Below, one piece after another: positions 1 to 5,251 of a DNA stretch of 5,251 nt (its first letter is position 1; each line of letters opens with the position of its first letter). The position numbers were made by a program, and so were the translations under genes. This DNA is from Eubacteriales Family XIII. Incertae Sedis bacterium (lineage in GTDB: Bacteria; Bacillota; Clostridia; Peptostreptococcales; Anaerovoracaceae), in NCBI GenBank assembly GCA_031290715.1, contig JAITNA010000183.1, forward strand, positions 1 to 5,251, in the 5' to 3' direction. Below the pieces are notes generated by a model. The model did not search any database and was not told the DNA's origin. It was given only the letters and a program-made list of their open reading frames with translations.

Positions 1-1430
1 ACCTTCCCCTCGCGCATCACGTAGATACGGCTCGCGAGCATACGCACGACGGAAAGGTCATGCGTGATGAAGAGCACCGCCAAGTTCCGCTCGCGCCGCA
101 GCTTCTCGATGGTTTCGAGGATTTGGTTTTGGACGACGAGGTCGAGCGCGGAAACGGACTCGTCGCAGAGGATCAGCTCCGGCCGCGGCGCGAACGCCCG
201 CGCAATGGCGATCCGCTGCCGCTGCCCGCCGGACAGGCTCTCGGGCTTTCGATCCAAAAACTCCCGCGGCAGCTCCGCAAGCCGCAGGACTTCGTCAAGC
301 TCCGACTTCGGCCGCCCGCCCGCCGCAAGCGCTTCCTCGAGGATATACCGTACCGTATGCGCCGGATTCAGCGACGAATAGGGGTCCTGGAAAACGATCT
401 GCGGGCTGCCCGCGCCGAAATACCGGACGCTCCCCTCGTCGGCCCGCGTGAGCGATACGATACAGCGCGCGAGCGTCGTCTTGCCGCTGCCCGACTCCCC
501 GACGACGCCGACGCATTCCCCCTCGCGGATACAGATGCTGACGCCGTCAAGCGCGGCCTGCTCGCCGAAGCGCTTCGTCAGCCCGCTGACGCTCAGGATC
601 GGCCTTCCCGCGCGCGCGTACACCGGATAGGCCGCCTGATTCAGCACGCGGTCCGCGCGGGTCAGCAGCTTCGTATAATCGTTTTTCGGATGTTCGATCA
701 CCTCGCGGGCGGGCCCCGACTCAACCACCTCGCCGCCGTGAAAAACGAGAATCCGGTCCGTCCGCTCATAGACGAGATTGATGTCGTGCGCGATCATGAT
801 GAGCGGCATACCGCGCCGCGCGCGAACCTCGTCGATGAGGTCGAGTATTTCCTTTTGTGTCACAACATCCAAGGCCGTCGTGGCTTCGTCCGCGATCAAC
901 AGCCGCGGCTCCGTCGCCAAGGCCGCCGCGATCACGACGCGCTGCCGCATTCCCCCGGACAGCTCAAAGGGGTAGCGCGCCGCCGCGGAAGCGGGCAAGC
1001 CGACCTCGGCAAGCGCTTTTTCGAGATCGAAGGACGCCCGTTTTTCTTTCGGGACGCCGGACAGGATCTGCGCCCCGCATTTGCCGAGCGGGTCGAGCGC
1101 GGTAAAGGGGTCTTGCATGATCAGGCCGATCTCACGGCCGCGAATCCTGCGCCAATCGCGCTCCTTCGCGCCCGGCGCCGCCGCCCTGCCGTCTATGAGA
1201 TATTCGCCCGCCGCCCTGCTTCCCGCGGGCAGCAGCCCTGTCAGGGAGCGGGCGAACATCGTCTTGCCGCTGCCCGACTCCCCGACGATGCCGATACTCA
1301 GGTTTTCGTTCAGCGAGAAATCGATGCCGTTCAGGATGCCCTTCCCGCCGATCCGCACGCGCAGGCCTTTCAGGGATATGCTGATGAACCCCGCCGCGCC
1401 CTGCCCCGCGCCCCTGCCCCTGCCGCTCAT
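1..1430 (-). CDS. Fused double ATPase subunit of an Opp/Dpp-family ABC importer (C-terminus beyond window)
   Basis: Cytoplasmic ATPase expected to power peptide or related solute import. Reading the minus strand from ATG at 1430 gives 476 codons open to the left edge. Two nucleotide-binding domains lie in tandem. Domain 1 has Walker A GESGSGKT at residues 50-57, Q-loop MQDP (Q106), signature LSGGMRQR at 157-164, Walker B LLIADE at 177-182 and switch His215. Domain 2 has Walker A at 311-318, Q-loop FQDP (Q348), signature LSGGQRQR at 399-406, Walker B LILCDE at 419-424 and switch His457. All ATPase residues look intact in both, so both sites should hydrolyse ATP. Such fusions (a DppD-DppF or GsiA/YejF-like layout) usually exceed 500 residues, so perhaps 50-100 residues are missing here, including most of the C-terminal region typical of the family. 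The start overlaps the upstream permease stop as ATGA, and AAAGGA lies 10 bases before it (1441-1446). Family assignment is firm; substrate is unknown. Confidence 0.95.
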   Translation of the reverse strand, partial: MSGRGRGAGQGAAGFISISLKGLRVRIGGKGILNGIDFSLNENLSIGIVGESGSGKTMFARSLTGLLPAGSRAAGEYLIDGRAAAPGAKERDWRRIRGREIGLIMQDPFTALDPLGKCGAQILSGVPKEKRASFDLEKALAEVGLPASAAARYPFELSGGMRQRVVIAAALATEPRLLIADEATTALDVVTQKEILDLIDEVRARRGMPLIMIAHDINLVYERTDRILVFHGGEVVESGPAREVIEHPKNDYTKLLTRADRVLNQAAYPVYARAGRPILSVSGLTKRFGEQAALDGVSICIREGECVGVVGESGSGKTTLARCIVSLTRADEGSVRYFGAGSPQIVFQDPYSSLNPAHTVRYILEEALAAGGRPKSELDEVLRLAELPREFLDRKPESLSGGQRQRIAIARAFAPRPELILCDESVSALDLVVQNQILETIEKLRRERNLAVLFITHDLSVVRMLASRIYVMREGK

Positions 1431-2236
1431 GAGAGTTTGTTCCTTTCCATCAGATAGCCGCCCACGACGTTGATCGCGATCGCCGCAATGACGATGGCGA
1501 TCCCCGGGCTCAGCGCCGCCGCGGGATTGTCATACAAAAGCCCCCGTCCGTCGGAAAGCTGCCGCCCCCAATCCGCGTCCCCCGGTCCCACGCCGAGCCC
1601 CAAATACGACAGGGACGACATCGACACAAGCCCGTAGGCGATGTTCAAGAAGAAGTTCACGAAAACGACGGGCATGATGTTGGGGAAGATATGCTTCGAG
1701 AGAATGCGAACCGTTCCGAGCCGCAGGAGCAGGGCCGATTCGATATACGGCTTCCCCTTTTGCGCCGCCACGGCCGAACGCACGAGCCGGATGTCAAAGG
1801 GGGAATAGAGAATAATCATGACGAGAACGCTGACCCAGTACCCGCCGCCGATGATTCCCGCCGCCACGATCGCGAGCAGCAGGGAGGGCATGGATAAGGT
1901 GAGGTCCGCGTAGCGTGAGATGATCCAGTCAAGGGCGCCGCCGTACCACCCGGCTGCGCTGCCGAGGGCAAGCCCGAGGATAATACTGCCGACCGCGATC
2001 ACGACCGGTCCGATCAGGGCGCTGCGCGCGCCCGCGACGACAAGCTTGAACACATCGCGGCCGAGGGCGTCCGTGCCGAGAAGATGATTCTTTGAAAAAG
2101 CCGGAAGCCCGCCCTGCGTGATGTCTTGCGACAGCGCGCCCTCCGCAAACAGATCCGGCAGGAGCATCCACGCCGCGATCAGGGCGAGGGCCGCGATCGC
2201 CAAAAGAACGCCGGGGCCCGGTCTGCGCGCCGTCAT
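1427..2236 (-). CDS. DppC/OppC-type permease subunit of the ABC importer
   Basis: Inner-membrane permease, second half of the transport channel, 269 residues and a little short for the family (commonly 270-310). One hydrophobic segment at about 10-27 is followed by a periplasmic stretch, then the DppC hallmark LGTDALGRDVF at 53-63. Hydrophobic segments follow near 73-95, 112-130, 134-146, 187-205 and 241-262. The cytoplasmic coupling loop that docks the ATPase is at about 164-186 and ends in HIFPN; it begins E166-S-A rather than E-A-A, and Arg172 stands where glycine is usual. The late family motif SYLGLGV...DWGRQLSDGR is at 210-231. The start is fixed by an ATGA overlap with the upstream permease stop (2233-2236) and by GGGAGGG at 2243-2249, 6 bases away. 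It pairs with the DppB-type gene upstream. Confidence 0.96.
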   Translation of the reverse strand: MTARRPGPGVLLAIAALALIAAWMLLPDLFAEGALSQDITQGGLPAFSKNHLLGTDALGRDVFKLVVAGARSALIGPVVIAVGSIILGLALGSAAGWYGGALDWIISRYADLTLSMPSLLLAIVAAGIIGGGYWVSVLVMIILYSPFDIRLVRSAVAAQKGKPYIESALLLRLGTVRILSKHIFPNIMPVVFVNFFLNIAYGLVSMSSLSYLGLGVGPGDADWGRQLSDGRGLLYDNPAAALSPGIAIVIAAIAINVVGGYLMERNKLS

Positions 2237-3210
2237 TTCACGCCCTCCCGTCCCGTATAAAGGCGCCGGCGCTGCCGTGACAGGGGGTCGATGAGATAGA
2301 CGAGGACGTCGACCGCCGCCGAAGCGGAGCAGATGAGGAACGCGAGCGTGAGCGCGATGTACTGAACGACGGGGACATCCCCGAAAGTGACGGACGAAGC
2401 AAGCAGATTGCCGAGCCCCGGAATCGCGAAAACGCTTTCCACGAGGACCGTCCCGCCGAAAAGGTTGGCCAACACAAGACCCGTGCTTGTCAAAATCGGA
2501 GCCGACACGTTCTTGAGCTGCGCCAAAGTAATGCTTCCCGGCGCGACCGAACGCGCGCGCATGAACATGGTATAGTCTTTATCCGCCTCGGAGAGCAGGG
2601 AGGACCGCGTGATTTTGAGTACCATCGCGCTCACCGCAAAAGTGAGGGCGACCGCGGGCAGCGTCAGATGCCACAGATTCCCCGCAAAGCTTCCCGCGCC
2701 TTTCCAGTAAATCGGGAACCACCCGAATTTCAACGCAAAGATGTAGAGAAAGAGAAGCCCCACCGCAAAACTCGGCGCACTTGTCCCGACGAGAGCGACG
2801 GCATTGATCGCGCCGTCGCGCAATTTCCCCCTCCCCTTTGCGGAAATTACACCAAAAAAGATACCGAGAACGACACTCAGAATGAGCGAAATCAATACGA
2901 GTTCAAAGGTGACCGCGGCTTGCGGCCCCACCATGTCCGTCACGGCGGAGCCTGTCCGGATCGACTCGCCGAAATCCAAATGCAGCGCATTGTTCAGCCA
3001 ACGCCCGTACTGGGAGAGGAACGGGTCGTCGAGATGATACTGCGCCCGGATGGCCGCGAGCAGCTCCGGCGTGACGTGCTTCGTACCGACGAGCGCGCGG
3101 GCGGGGTCGCCGGGCGCGAGGTAGATGAGCGAGAACACCACAAAGGACAGTACCAAAAGCGATACGATCAGTTCAGCTGCCCGCTTTGCGATGAACTTCG
3201 CTGTTTCCAT
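2233..3210 (-). CDS. DppB/OppB-type permease subunit of the ABC importer
   Basis: Inner-membrane permease, first half of the transport channel, 325 residues, normal for the family. A first membrane segment at about 11-31 runs straight into the family motif LAPGDPA (31-37). A periplasmic domain of about 65 residues follows, then hydrophobic segments near 100-123, 134-160, 182-200, 240-257 and 286-308. GWFP at 163-166 is a typical DppB signature. The coupling loop (about 212-241) is recognisable by position but divergent: Ser221 follows MRAR where families usually show A-K-G. The block FGGTVLVESVFAIPGLGNL at 251-269 is classic for DppB. The start lies 16 bases after the lipoprotein stop; the ribosome site is poor (a GGAAAA stretch about 8 bases ahead), suggesting that expression depends partly on re-initiation after the upstream gene. 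The stop overlaps the next start by 4 bases. Confidence 0.96.
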   Translation of the reverse strand: METAKFIAKRAAELIVSLLVLSFVVFSLIYLAPGDPARALVGTKHVTPELLAAIRAQYHLDDPFLSQYGRWLNNALHLDFGESIRTGSAVTDMVGPQAAVTFELVLISLILSVVLGIFFGVISAKGRGKLRDGAINAVALVGTSAPSFAVGLLFLYIFALKFGWFPIYWKGAGSFAGNLWHLTLPAVALTFAVSAMVLKITRSSLLSEADKDYTMFMRARSVAPGSITLAQLKNVSAPILTSTGLVLANLFGGTVLVESVFAIPGLGNLLASSVTFGDVPVVQYIALTLAFLICSASAAVDVLVYLIDPLSRQRRRLYTGREGVK

Positions 3211-3226
3211 GCTGTTTTTTCCGTGT

Positions 3227-4867
3227 TTATGATTTCGTAAAGCGGTCCGGCCAGTTCGTCGTCAGCAACGTATAAGAGCCGTAGCCGTCAAGCTGAATGC
3301 GGCTCGAATACGCGACGGCGGCTTGCCCCCAAAAGACAGGGGCATAGATCGCCAATTCCTGCGCGATGTTATTCGATTCAAGGATGGGGTCGATCTGCGC
3401 TTCGAGCGAATCCGCGCCCATGACCCGCGCGGTCAGCGCAGAAACTGCCTTGTTCGTCCAGTTGGCCGGGTTGTATCCCGCCCCCTGCGCGTCGAGCAGC
3501 CAGTTTGTGATCTCACCGGGCTCTGCCGTCGTCGGATAATAGATCATCCACGCGACACCCTGATTTCCGTCCCCGACCTCGCCAAGCCACTGGTCGAGCG
3601 GGATTTCCTTGACGTTCAGCGTGATGCCGAGATCCTTCAGCGACTCCGCGATGGCCAAAGAAGCCTTCCCGGCATTCTGATAGCTGTCAGGATAATAGAT
3701 CGTCGTCTCAAATCCGTCCGGCACAGAGGACAGCGCGAGCTCCTCCTTCGCCTTCTCGATCGAATAGTCGTAATGCGCGACATTCGCAAGCTTCTGCGCC
3801 GCTTCCGACGCGGAAAACACAGACGCGAACTGCTCAGGCGCCGGGATCGCCGTCGCCGCCGTGCCGTGCCCTTTCAGAATGCTGCCGCTCACGATGCCCT
3901 CTTTGTCGATCGCGTAGGCCACCGCCCTGCGCACATGCTCGTCGCCGAAAGGCTCGACGCCGGGATCGAAGGTCAGCCCGAAGTAGGAACGGTCCGCGAC
4001 GTATTCCACCGTCGCGCCCTCGACCTTCTCCCATTGTTCGGACTGCTCGACCGGGATGTTCAGCGCGAAATCGAGATCGCCCTGCGTGAACGCAAGCAGC
4101 CGCGTATTTTCGTCCGCGATGAAATCAAAGCGCACTGATTCGATGGCCGGCTTGCCGTTCCACCAAGTATCGACCGCCTCAAAGGTCGCGTGCGAACCCG
4201 GCTCGAACTCCACGGCTTTGTACGGCCCCGAGCCGAGGATCAACTCCTGCGGCGAGCCGATCGCCTTCGCGCTTTCCGCAAACGCGCGCGAGGTCACAAA
4301 AAGGCCGCCCGCGTTGGATACGGACCAGATGAAACTGGCGTGGGGGCCGTCGAGCGTGATCCGCACCTCGTCGTCGGCCGTTTGCTCCACAGACTGCACA
4401 TATTTGGGGAAATAGATGGATGTCCCCGGCGATTTCACCGGGTCCTGCGCCTGTTCGATCGAGAACACGATATCGTCGGCCGTGACATCCGTGCCGTCCT
4501 GAAACTTCGCGCCCTTCCGCAGCTTGAACGTCCAGACGGTCGCGTCGTCGTCCGTCCAGCTCTCCGCAAGCGCGGGAATGACCTCGCCGTCGTTGGAAAT
4601 GCTCACAAGCCCCTCCTGCGCGATAGCGGCTATGTAATAATTGAGGATGCCGGCCTCCTGATTGACGTCGATCGACGCCGGCGAGCCCGCGATGCCGATC
4701 ACAAGCTCCCGTGTATCCCCCCCGCCCGTGCCCGTGCCTGTCCCGCCGCCGGAACCGCCGTTCCCGCAGCCGGCCAACGCCAAGGCGAACACGAGCAAAA
4801 GCGCCATGACAAGCGCAAGCCGCCCGGCCATCCCGCGGGCAATCCGCTTATTTCTTTGAGATTCCAT
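3227..4867 (-). CDS. Extracytoplasmic solute-binding lipoprotein, SBP_bac_5 (peptide/nickel) family
   Basis: Binds the solute outside the membrane and delivers it to the two permeases; 546 residues, typical for the family. The N-terminus has a positively charged region (residues 5-16), a hydrophobic core (17-31) and the lipobox LAGC ending at Cys34, so the mature protein should be lipid-anchored at Cys34. A Gly/Ser/Thr-rich linker covers 35-50. The family signature runs from PALAESW (98-104) through FKLRKGAKFQDGTDVTADDIVF (114-135, the usual LRkGvkFhDGtpltAeDV block). GSGPYK is at 212-217, a conserved W-N-G-K region at 235-239, an FTQGDLDF element at 260-267, and HVRRAVAYAIDKEGIV at 311-326. 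ATG at 4867 is preferred over Met13 because AAAGGA (4875-4880) sits 7 bases ahead and the full charged region is retained. It leads the operon. Ligand cannot be deduced: dipeptide, oligopeptide, nickel or another small solute are all possible. Confidence 0.96.
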   Translation of the reverse strand: MESQRNKRIARGMAGRLALVMALLLVFALALAGCGNGGSGGGTGTGTGGGDTRELVIGIAGSPASIDVNQEAGILNYYIAAIAQEGLVSISNDGEVIPALAESWTDDDATVWTFKLRKGAKFQDGTDVTADDIVFSIEQAQDPVKSPGTSIYFPKYVQSVEQTADDEVRITLDGPHASFIWSVSNAGGLFVTSRAFAESAKAIGSPQELILGSGPYKAVEFEPGSHATFEAVDTWWNGKPAIESVRFDFIADENTRLLAFTQGDLDFALNIPVEQSEQWEKVEGATVEYVADRSYFGLTFDPGVEPFGDEHVRRAVAYAIDKEGIVSGSILKGHGTAATAIPAPEQFASVFSASEAAQKLANVAHYDYSIEKAKEELALSSVPDGFETTIYYPDSYQNAGKASLAIAESLKDLGITLNVKEIPLDQWLGEVGDGNQGVAWMIYYPTTAEPGEITNWLLDAQGAGYNPANWTNKAVSALTARVMGADSLEAQIDPILESNNIAQELAIYAPVFWGQAAVAYSSRIQLDGYGSYTLLTTNWPDRFTKS

Positions 4868-4874
4868 AATACAA

Positions 4875-4880
4875 TCCTTT
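4875..4880 (-). promoter_or_regulatory. Ribosome binding site of the solute-binding lipoprotein gene
   Basis: AAAGGA on the minus strand, 7 bases before the ATG at 4867. It decides the start at Met1 rather than the in-frame Met13, which has no comparable site. Confidence 0.75.
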
Positions 4881-4898
4881 CTGTTTTGACGGTATTGA

Positions 4899-4931
4899 AT
4901 GTTATATACAGGTTTACATATATGTTATATA
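4899..4931. repeat. Two 10-base direct repeats in the operon leader, possible operator
   Basis: ATGTTATATA occurs at 4899-4908 and again at 4922-4931, 23 bases apart, roughly two helical turns. Between and overlapping them lies the perfect palindrome ACATATATGT (4916-4925). The right copy covers the predicted start site of P1, where a bound repressor could block transcription. No regulator gene is present in the window, and AT-rich DNA yields such repeats easily, so the regulatory reading is only a suggestion. Confidence 0.3.
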
Positions 4932-4934
4932 TGA

Positions 4935-4963
4935 ATTATATTCCATCGCAGCTTCAATTGCAA
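4935..4963 (-). promoter_or_regulatory. Candidate sigma-70/sigma-A promoter P1 for the importer operon
   Basis: On the minus strand TTGCAA (4958-4963) is followed after exactly 17 bases by a perfect TATAAT (4935-4940). The -35 box matches TTGACA at 4 of 6 positions. Transcription would begin near 4928, giving a leader of about 60 bases before the lipoprotein start. Placement and spacing are textbook; the start site itself is inferred, and the AT-rich setting raises the chance of a fortuitous -10 match. Confidence 0.7.
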
Positions 4964-4970
4964 GAACTAT

Positions 4971-4979
4971 ATTATACCA
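4971..4979 (-). promoter_or_regulatory. Candidate extended -10 promoter P2, upstream of P1
   Basis: The minus strand reads TGGTATAAT, an extended -10 (TGnTATAAT) with a perfect hexamer at 4971-4976. I see no good -35 box 16-18 bases upstream, which extended -10 promoters can tolerate. Start would fall near 4964. It may be a second start for the same operon or simply an AT-rich coincidence. Confidence 0.45.
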
Positions 4980-5027
4980 GAAAAAGCGCCGAAACGATTC
5001 AGCCATACGGCAAAAACCTTGTCAGCC

Positions 5028-5066
5028 GTAGAGTGCCACGGTAGACGACCACGGTAGACGACCACG
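5028..5066 (+). repeat. Three tandem 13-base repeats
   Basis: Head-to-tail units: GTAGAGTGCCACG (5028-5040), GTAGACGACCACG (5041-5053) and the same again (5054-5066). The last two are identical and the first differs at three neighbouring bases. The third unit runs into hairpin H1, and a further copy stands alone at 5136-5148 leading into hairpin H3. The tandem arrangement looks like local duplication of the left foot of the hairpin element. Confidence 0.85.
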
Positions 5067-5089
5067 CGCTGAGGCGCTGTCGTCCTCGA
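5051..5089. repeat. 39-base repeat copy 1 with hairpin H1
   Basis: The stem is GACGAC (5057-5062) with GTCGTC (5079-5084), an internal loop of CAC against a single T, an inner stem GCGC/GCGC (5066-5069, 5074-5077) and loop TGAG (5070-5073). GTAG directly overlaps the left foot (5054-5057), as in REP elements. The only difference from copy 2 is the last loop base (G5073). Confidence 0.85.
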
Positions 5090-5092
5090 ATG

Positions 5093-5129
5093 GGACGTTC
5101 CAACGGTCGCAAACGACCGGGATACGTCC
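5093..5129. repeat. Hairpin H2
   Basis: Outer stem GGACGT (5093-5098) pairs with ACGTCC (5124-5129); TCC (5099-5101) pairs with GGA (5120-5122), leaving T5123 bulged. Then comes a 3-by-1 internal loop (AAC against G5119, where C5104-G5119 could also pair), and inner stem GGTCG/CGACC (5105-5109, 5114-5118) with loop CAAA. About 14 pairs in all. Confidence 0.8.
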
Positions 5130-5132
5130 GCA

Positions 5133-5171
5133 ACGGTAGACGACCACGCGCTGAAGCGCTGTCGTCCTCGA
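5133..5171. repeat. 39-base repeat copy 2 with hairpin H3
   Basis: Same as copy 1 except A5155 in place of G. The stem is GACGAC (5139-5144) with GTCGTC (5161-5166), internal loop CAC against T, inner stem GCGC/GCGC and loop TGAA (5152-5155). GTAG lies at 5136-5139. Confidence 0.85.
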
Positions 5172-5176
5172 TGTGC

Positions 5177-5208
5177 GAGGTACGACGGAGCTAAAGCTCC
5201 TGTACCTC
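5177..5208. repeat. Hairpin H4
   Basis: Outer stem GAGGTAC (5177-5183) pairs with GTACCTC (5202-5208). The internal loop is GAC against a single T5201. Inner stem GGAGC/GCTCC (5187-5191, 5196-5200) closes loop TAAA. Twelve perfect pairs with the same plan as H1 and H3 but different stem bases. Confidence 0.85.
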
Positions 5209-5221
5209 TGCCAATCACTGG

Positions 5222-5249
5222 ATTCCCGGTTCGCTTCGCGCCCGGGAAT
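5222..5249. repeat. Hairpin H5, ATTCCC...GGGAAT palindrome
   Basis: ATTCCCGG (5222-5229) pairs perfectly with CCGGGAAT (5242-5249). A small inner stem CGC/GCG (5232-5234, 5238-5240) may form around a 3-base loop. The ATTCCC/GGGAAT ends resemble the dRS3-like dispersed repeats of Neisseria and similar palindromes found in many bacterial genomes. The element reaches the window edge, so flanking copies cannot be judged. Confidence 0.75.
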
Positions 5250-5251
5250 GA

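Larger units (their letters stand above)
5051..5214. repeat. Two 82-base tandem units, each holding two hairpins
   Basis: Unit A is 5051-5132 and unit B 5133-5214. The first 39 bases of each match at 38 of 39 positions; the remaining 43 bases match only in scattered places, yet both fold into a hairpin at the same offset. Unit B is followed by a fifth hairpin in phase. There is no convincing reading frame through the array, and no T-run after any stem on either strand. Confidence 0.8.
4981..5251. other. Gene-free upstream region
   Basis: Upstream of the promoters no open frame here has a believable start, ribosome site or protein-like composition. The one minus-strand frame spanning most of it (4967-5218, 83 codons) simply translates the repeats and runs through both promoter candidates. 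Positions 4981-5027 show nothing clear; the rest is the 13-base repeats and hairpins listed separately. The gene upstream of the operon must lie beyond the right edge. Confidence 0.7.

Noticed and set aside
60..1457. A 465-codon open frame on the plus strand
   Set aside because: It lies antisense to the double ATPase with all its motifs; the Arg/Pro/Ala-rich product has no recognisable domain. Long antisense frames are common in GC-rich genes.
3323..5044. Plus-strand open frames opposite the lipoprotein gene (3323-4138 and 4190-5044)
   Set aside because: Arg-rich shadow translations of the opposite strand; the second runs through the promoter region without a plausible start.
5051..5171. A CRISPR array (39-base repeat, 43-base gap, 39-base repeat)
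   Set aside because: Only two repeats; no third copy at the expected 5215; the gap itself is a hairpin of the same design, and no cas gene is visible.
5051..5214. Integron attC sites or a retron RNA
   Set aside because: No core sites with GTTRRRY spacing, hairpins too densely packed, and no integrase or reverse transcriptase in the window.
4967..5218. An 83-codon minus-strand frame in the repeat region
   Set aside because: It consists of translated hairpin repeats, has no clear ribosome site and no recognisable domain.
5057..5249. Rho-independent terminators
   Set aside because: None of the stems is followed by a T-run on either strand, though RNA stems may still affect an incoming transcript.

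Overview
The window holds most of a single minus-strand operon for an ABC importer of the oligopeptide/dipeptide/nickel type (the Opp/Dpp family), followed at the right edge by a gene-free tract with an unusual series of hairpins. In transcription order, right to left, the operon encodes a lipoprotein substrate-binding protein (3227-4867), a DppB-type permease (2233-3210), a DppC-type permease (1427-2236), and a double ATPase with two complete nucleotide-binding domains in one chain (1-1430, cut off at the left edge). The genes are 16 bases apart or overlap by 4 bases, so they are almost certainly co-transcribed and translationally coupled. Together they would make a complete importer: the lipoprotein captures the solute, the two permeases form the channel, and the fused ATPase supplies both ATPase halves. 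The solute cannot be read from the sequence.

The coding DNA is GC-rich by eye, while the leader at about 4868-4980 is strongly AT-rich. That leader carries good sigma-70/sigma-A type promoter candidates reading into the operon and a ribosome binding site in front of the lipoprotein gene. The lipoprotein has a lipobox and a Gly/Thr linker. These traits suit a GC-rich anaerobic bacterium such as a member of the Bacillota (Clostridia or Negativicutes) or the Synergistota, but the assignment is a guess; no rRNA or marker gene is present.

Right of the promoters (about 5028-5251) there is no convincing gene. There are three tandem 13-base repeats, then five hairpins whose centres lie 40, 42, 40 and 42 bases apart. 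The first four form two 82-base units. In each unit the first half is nearly identical (38 of 39 bases), while the second half has diverged in sequence yet folds the same way, with paired changes in the stem. The fifth is an ATTCCC...GGGAAT palindrome. None has a T-run expected of a simple terminator. This array is the one part of the window that known gene content does not explain.
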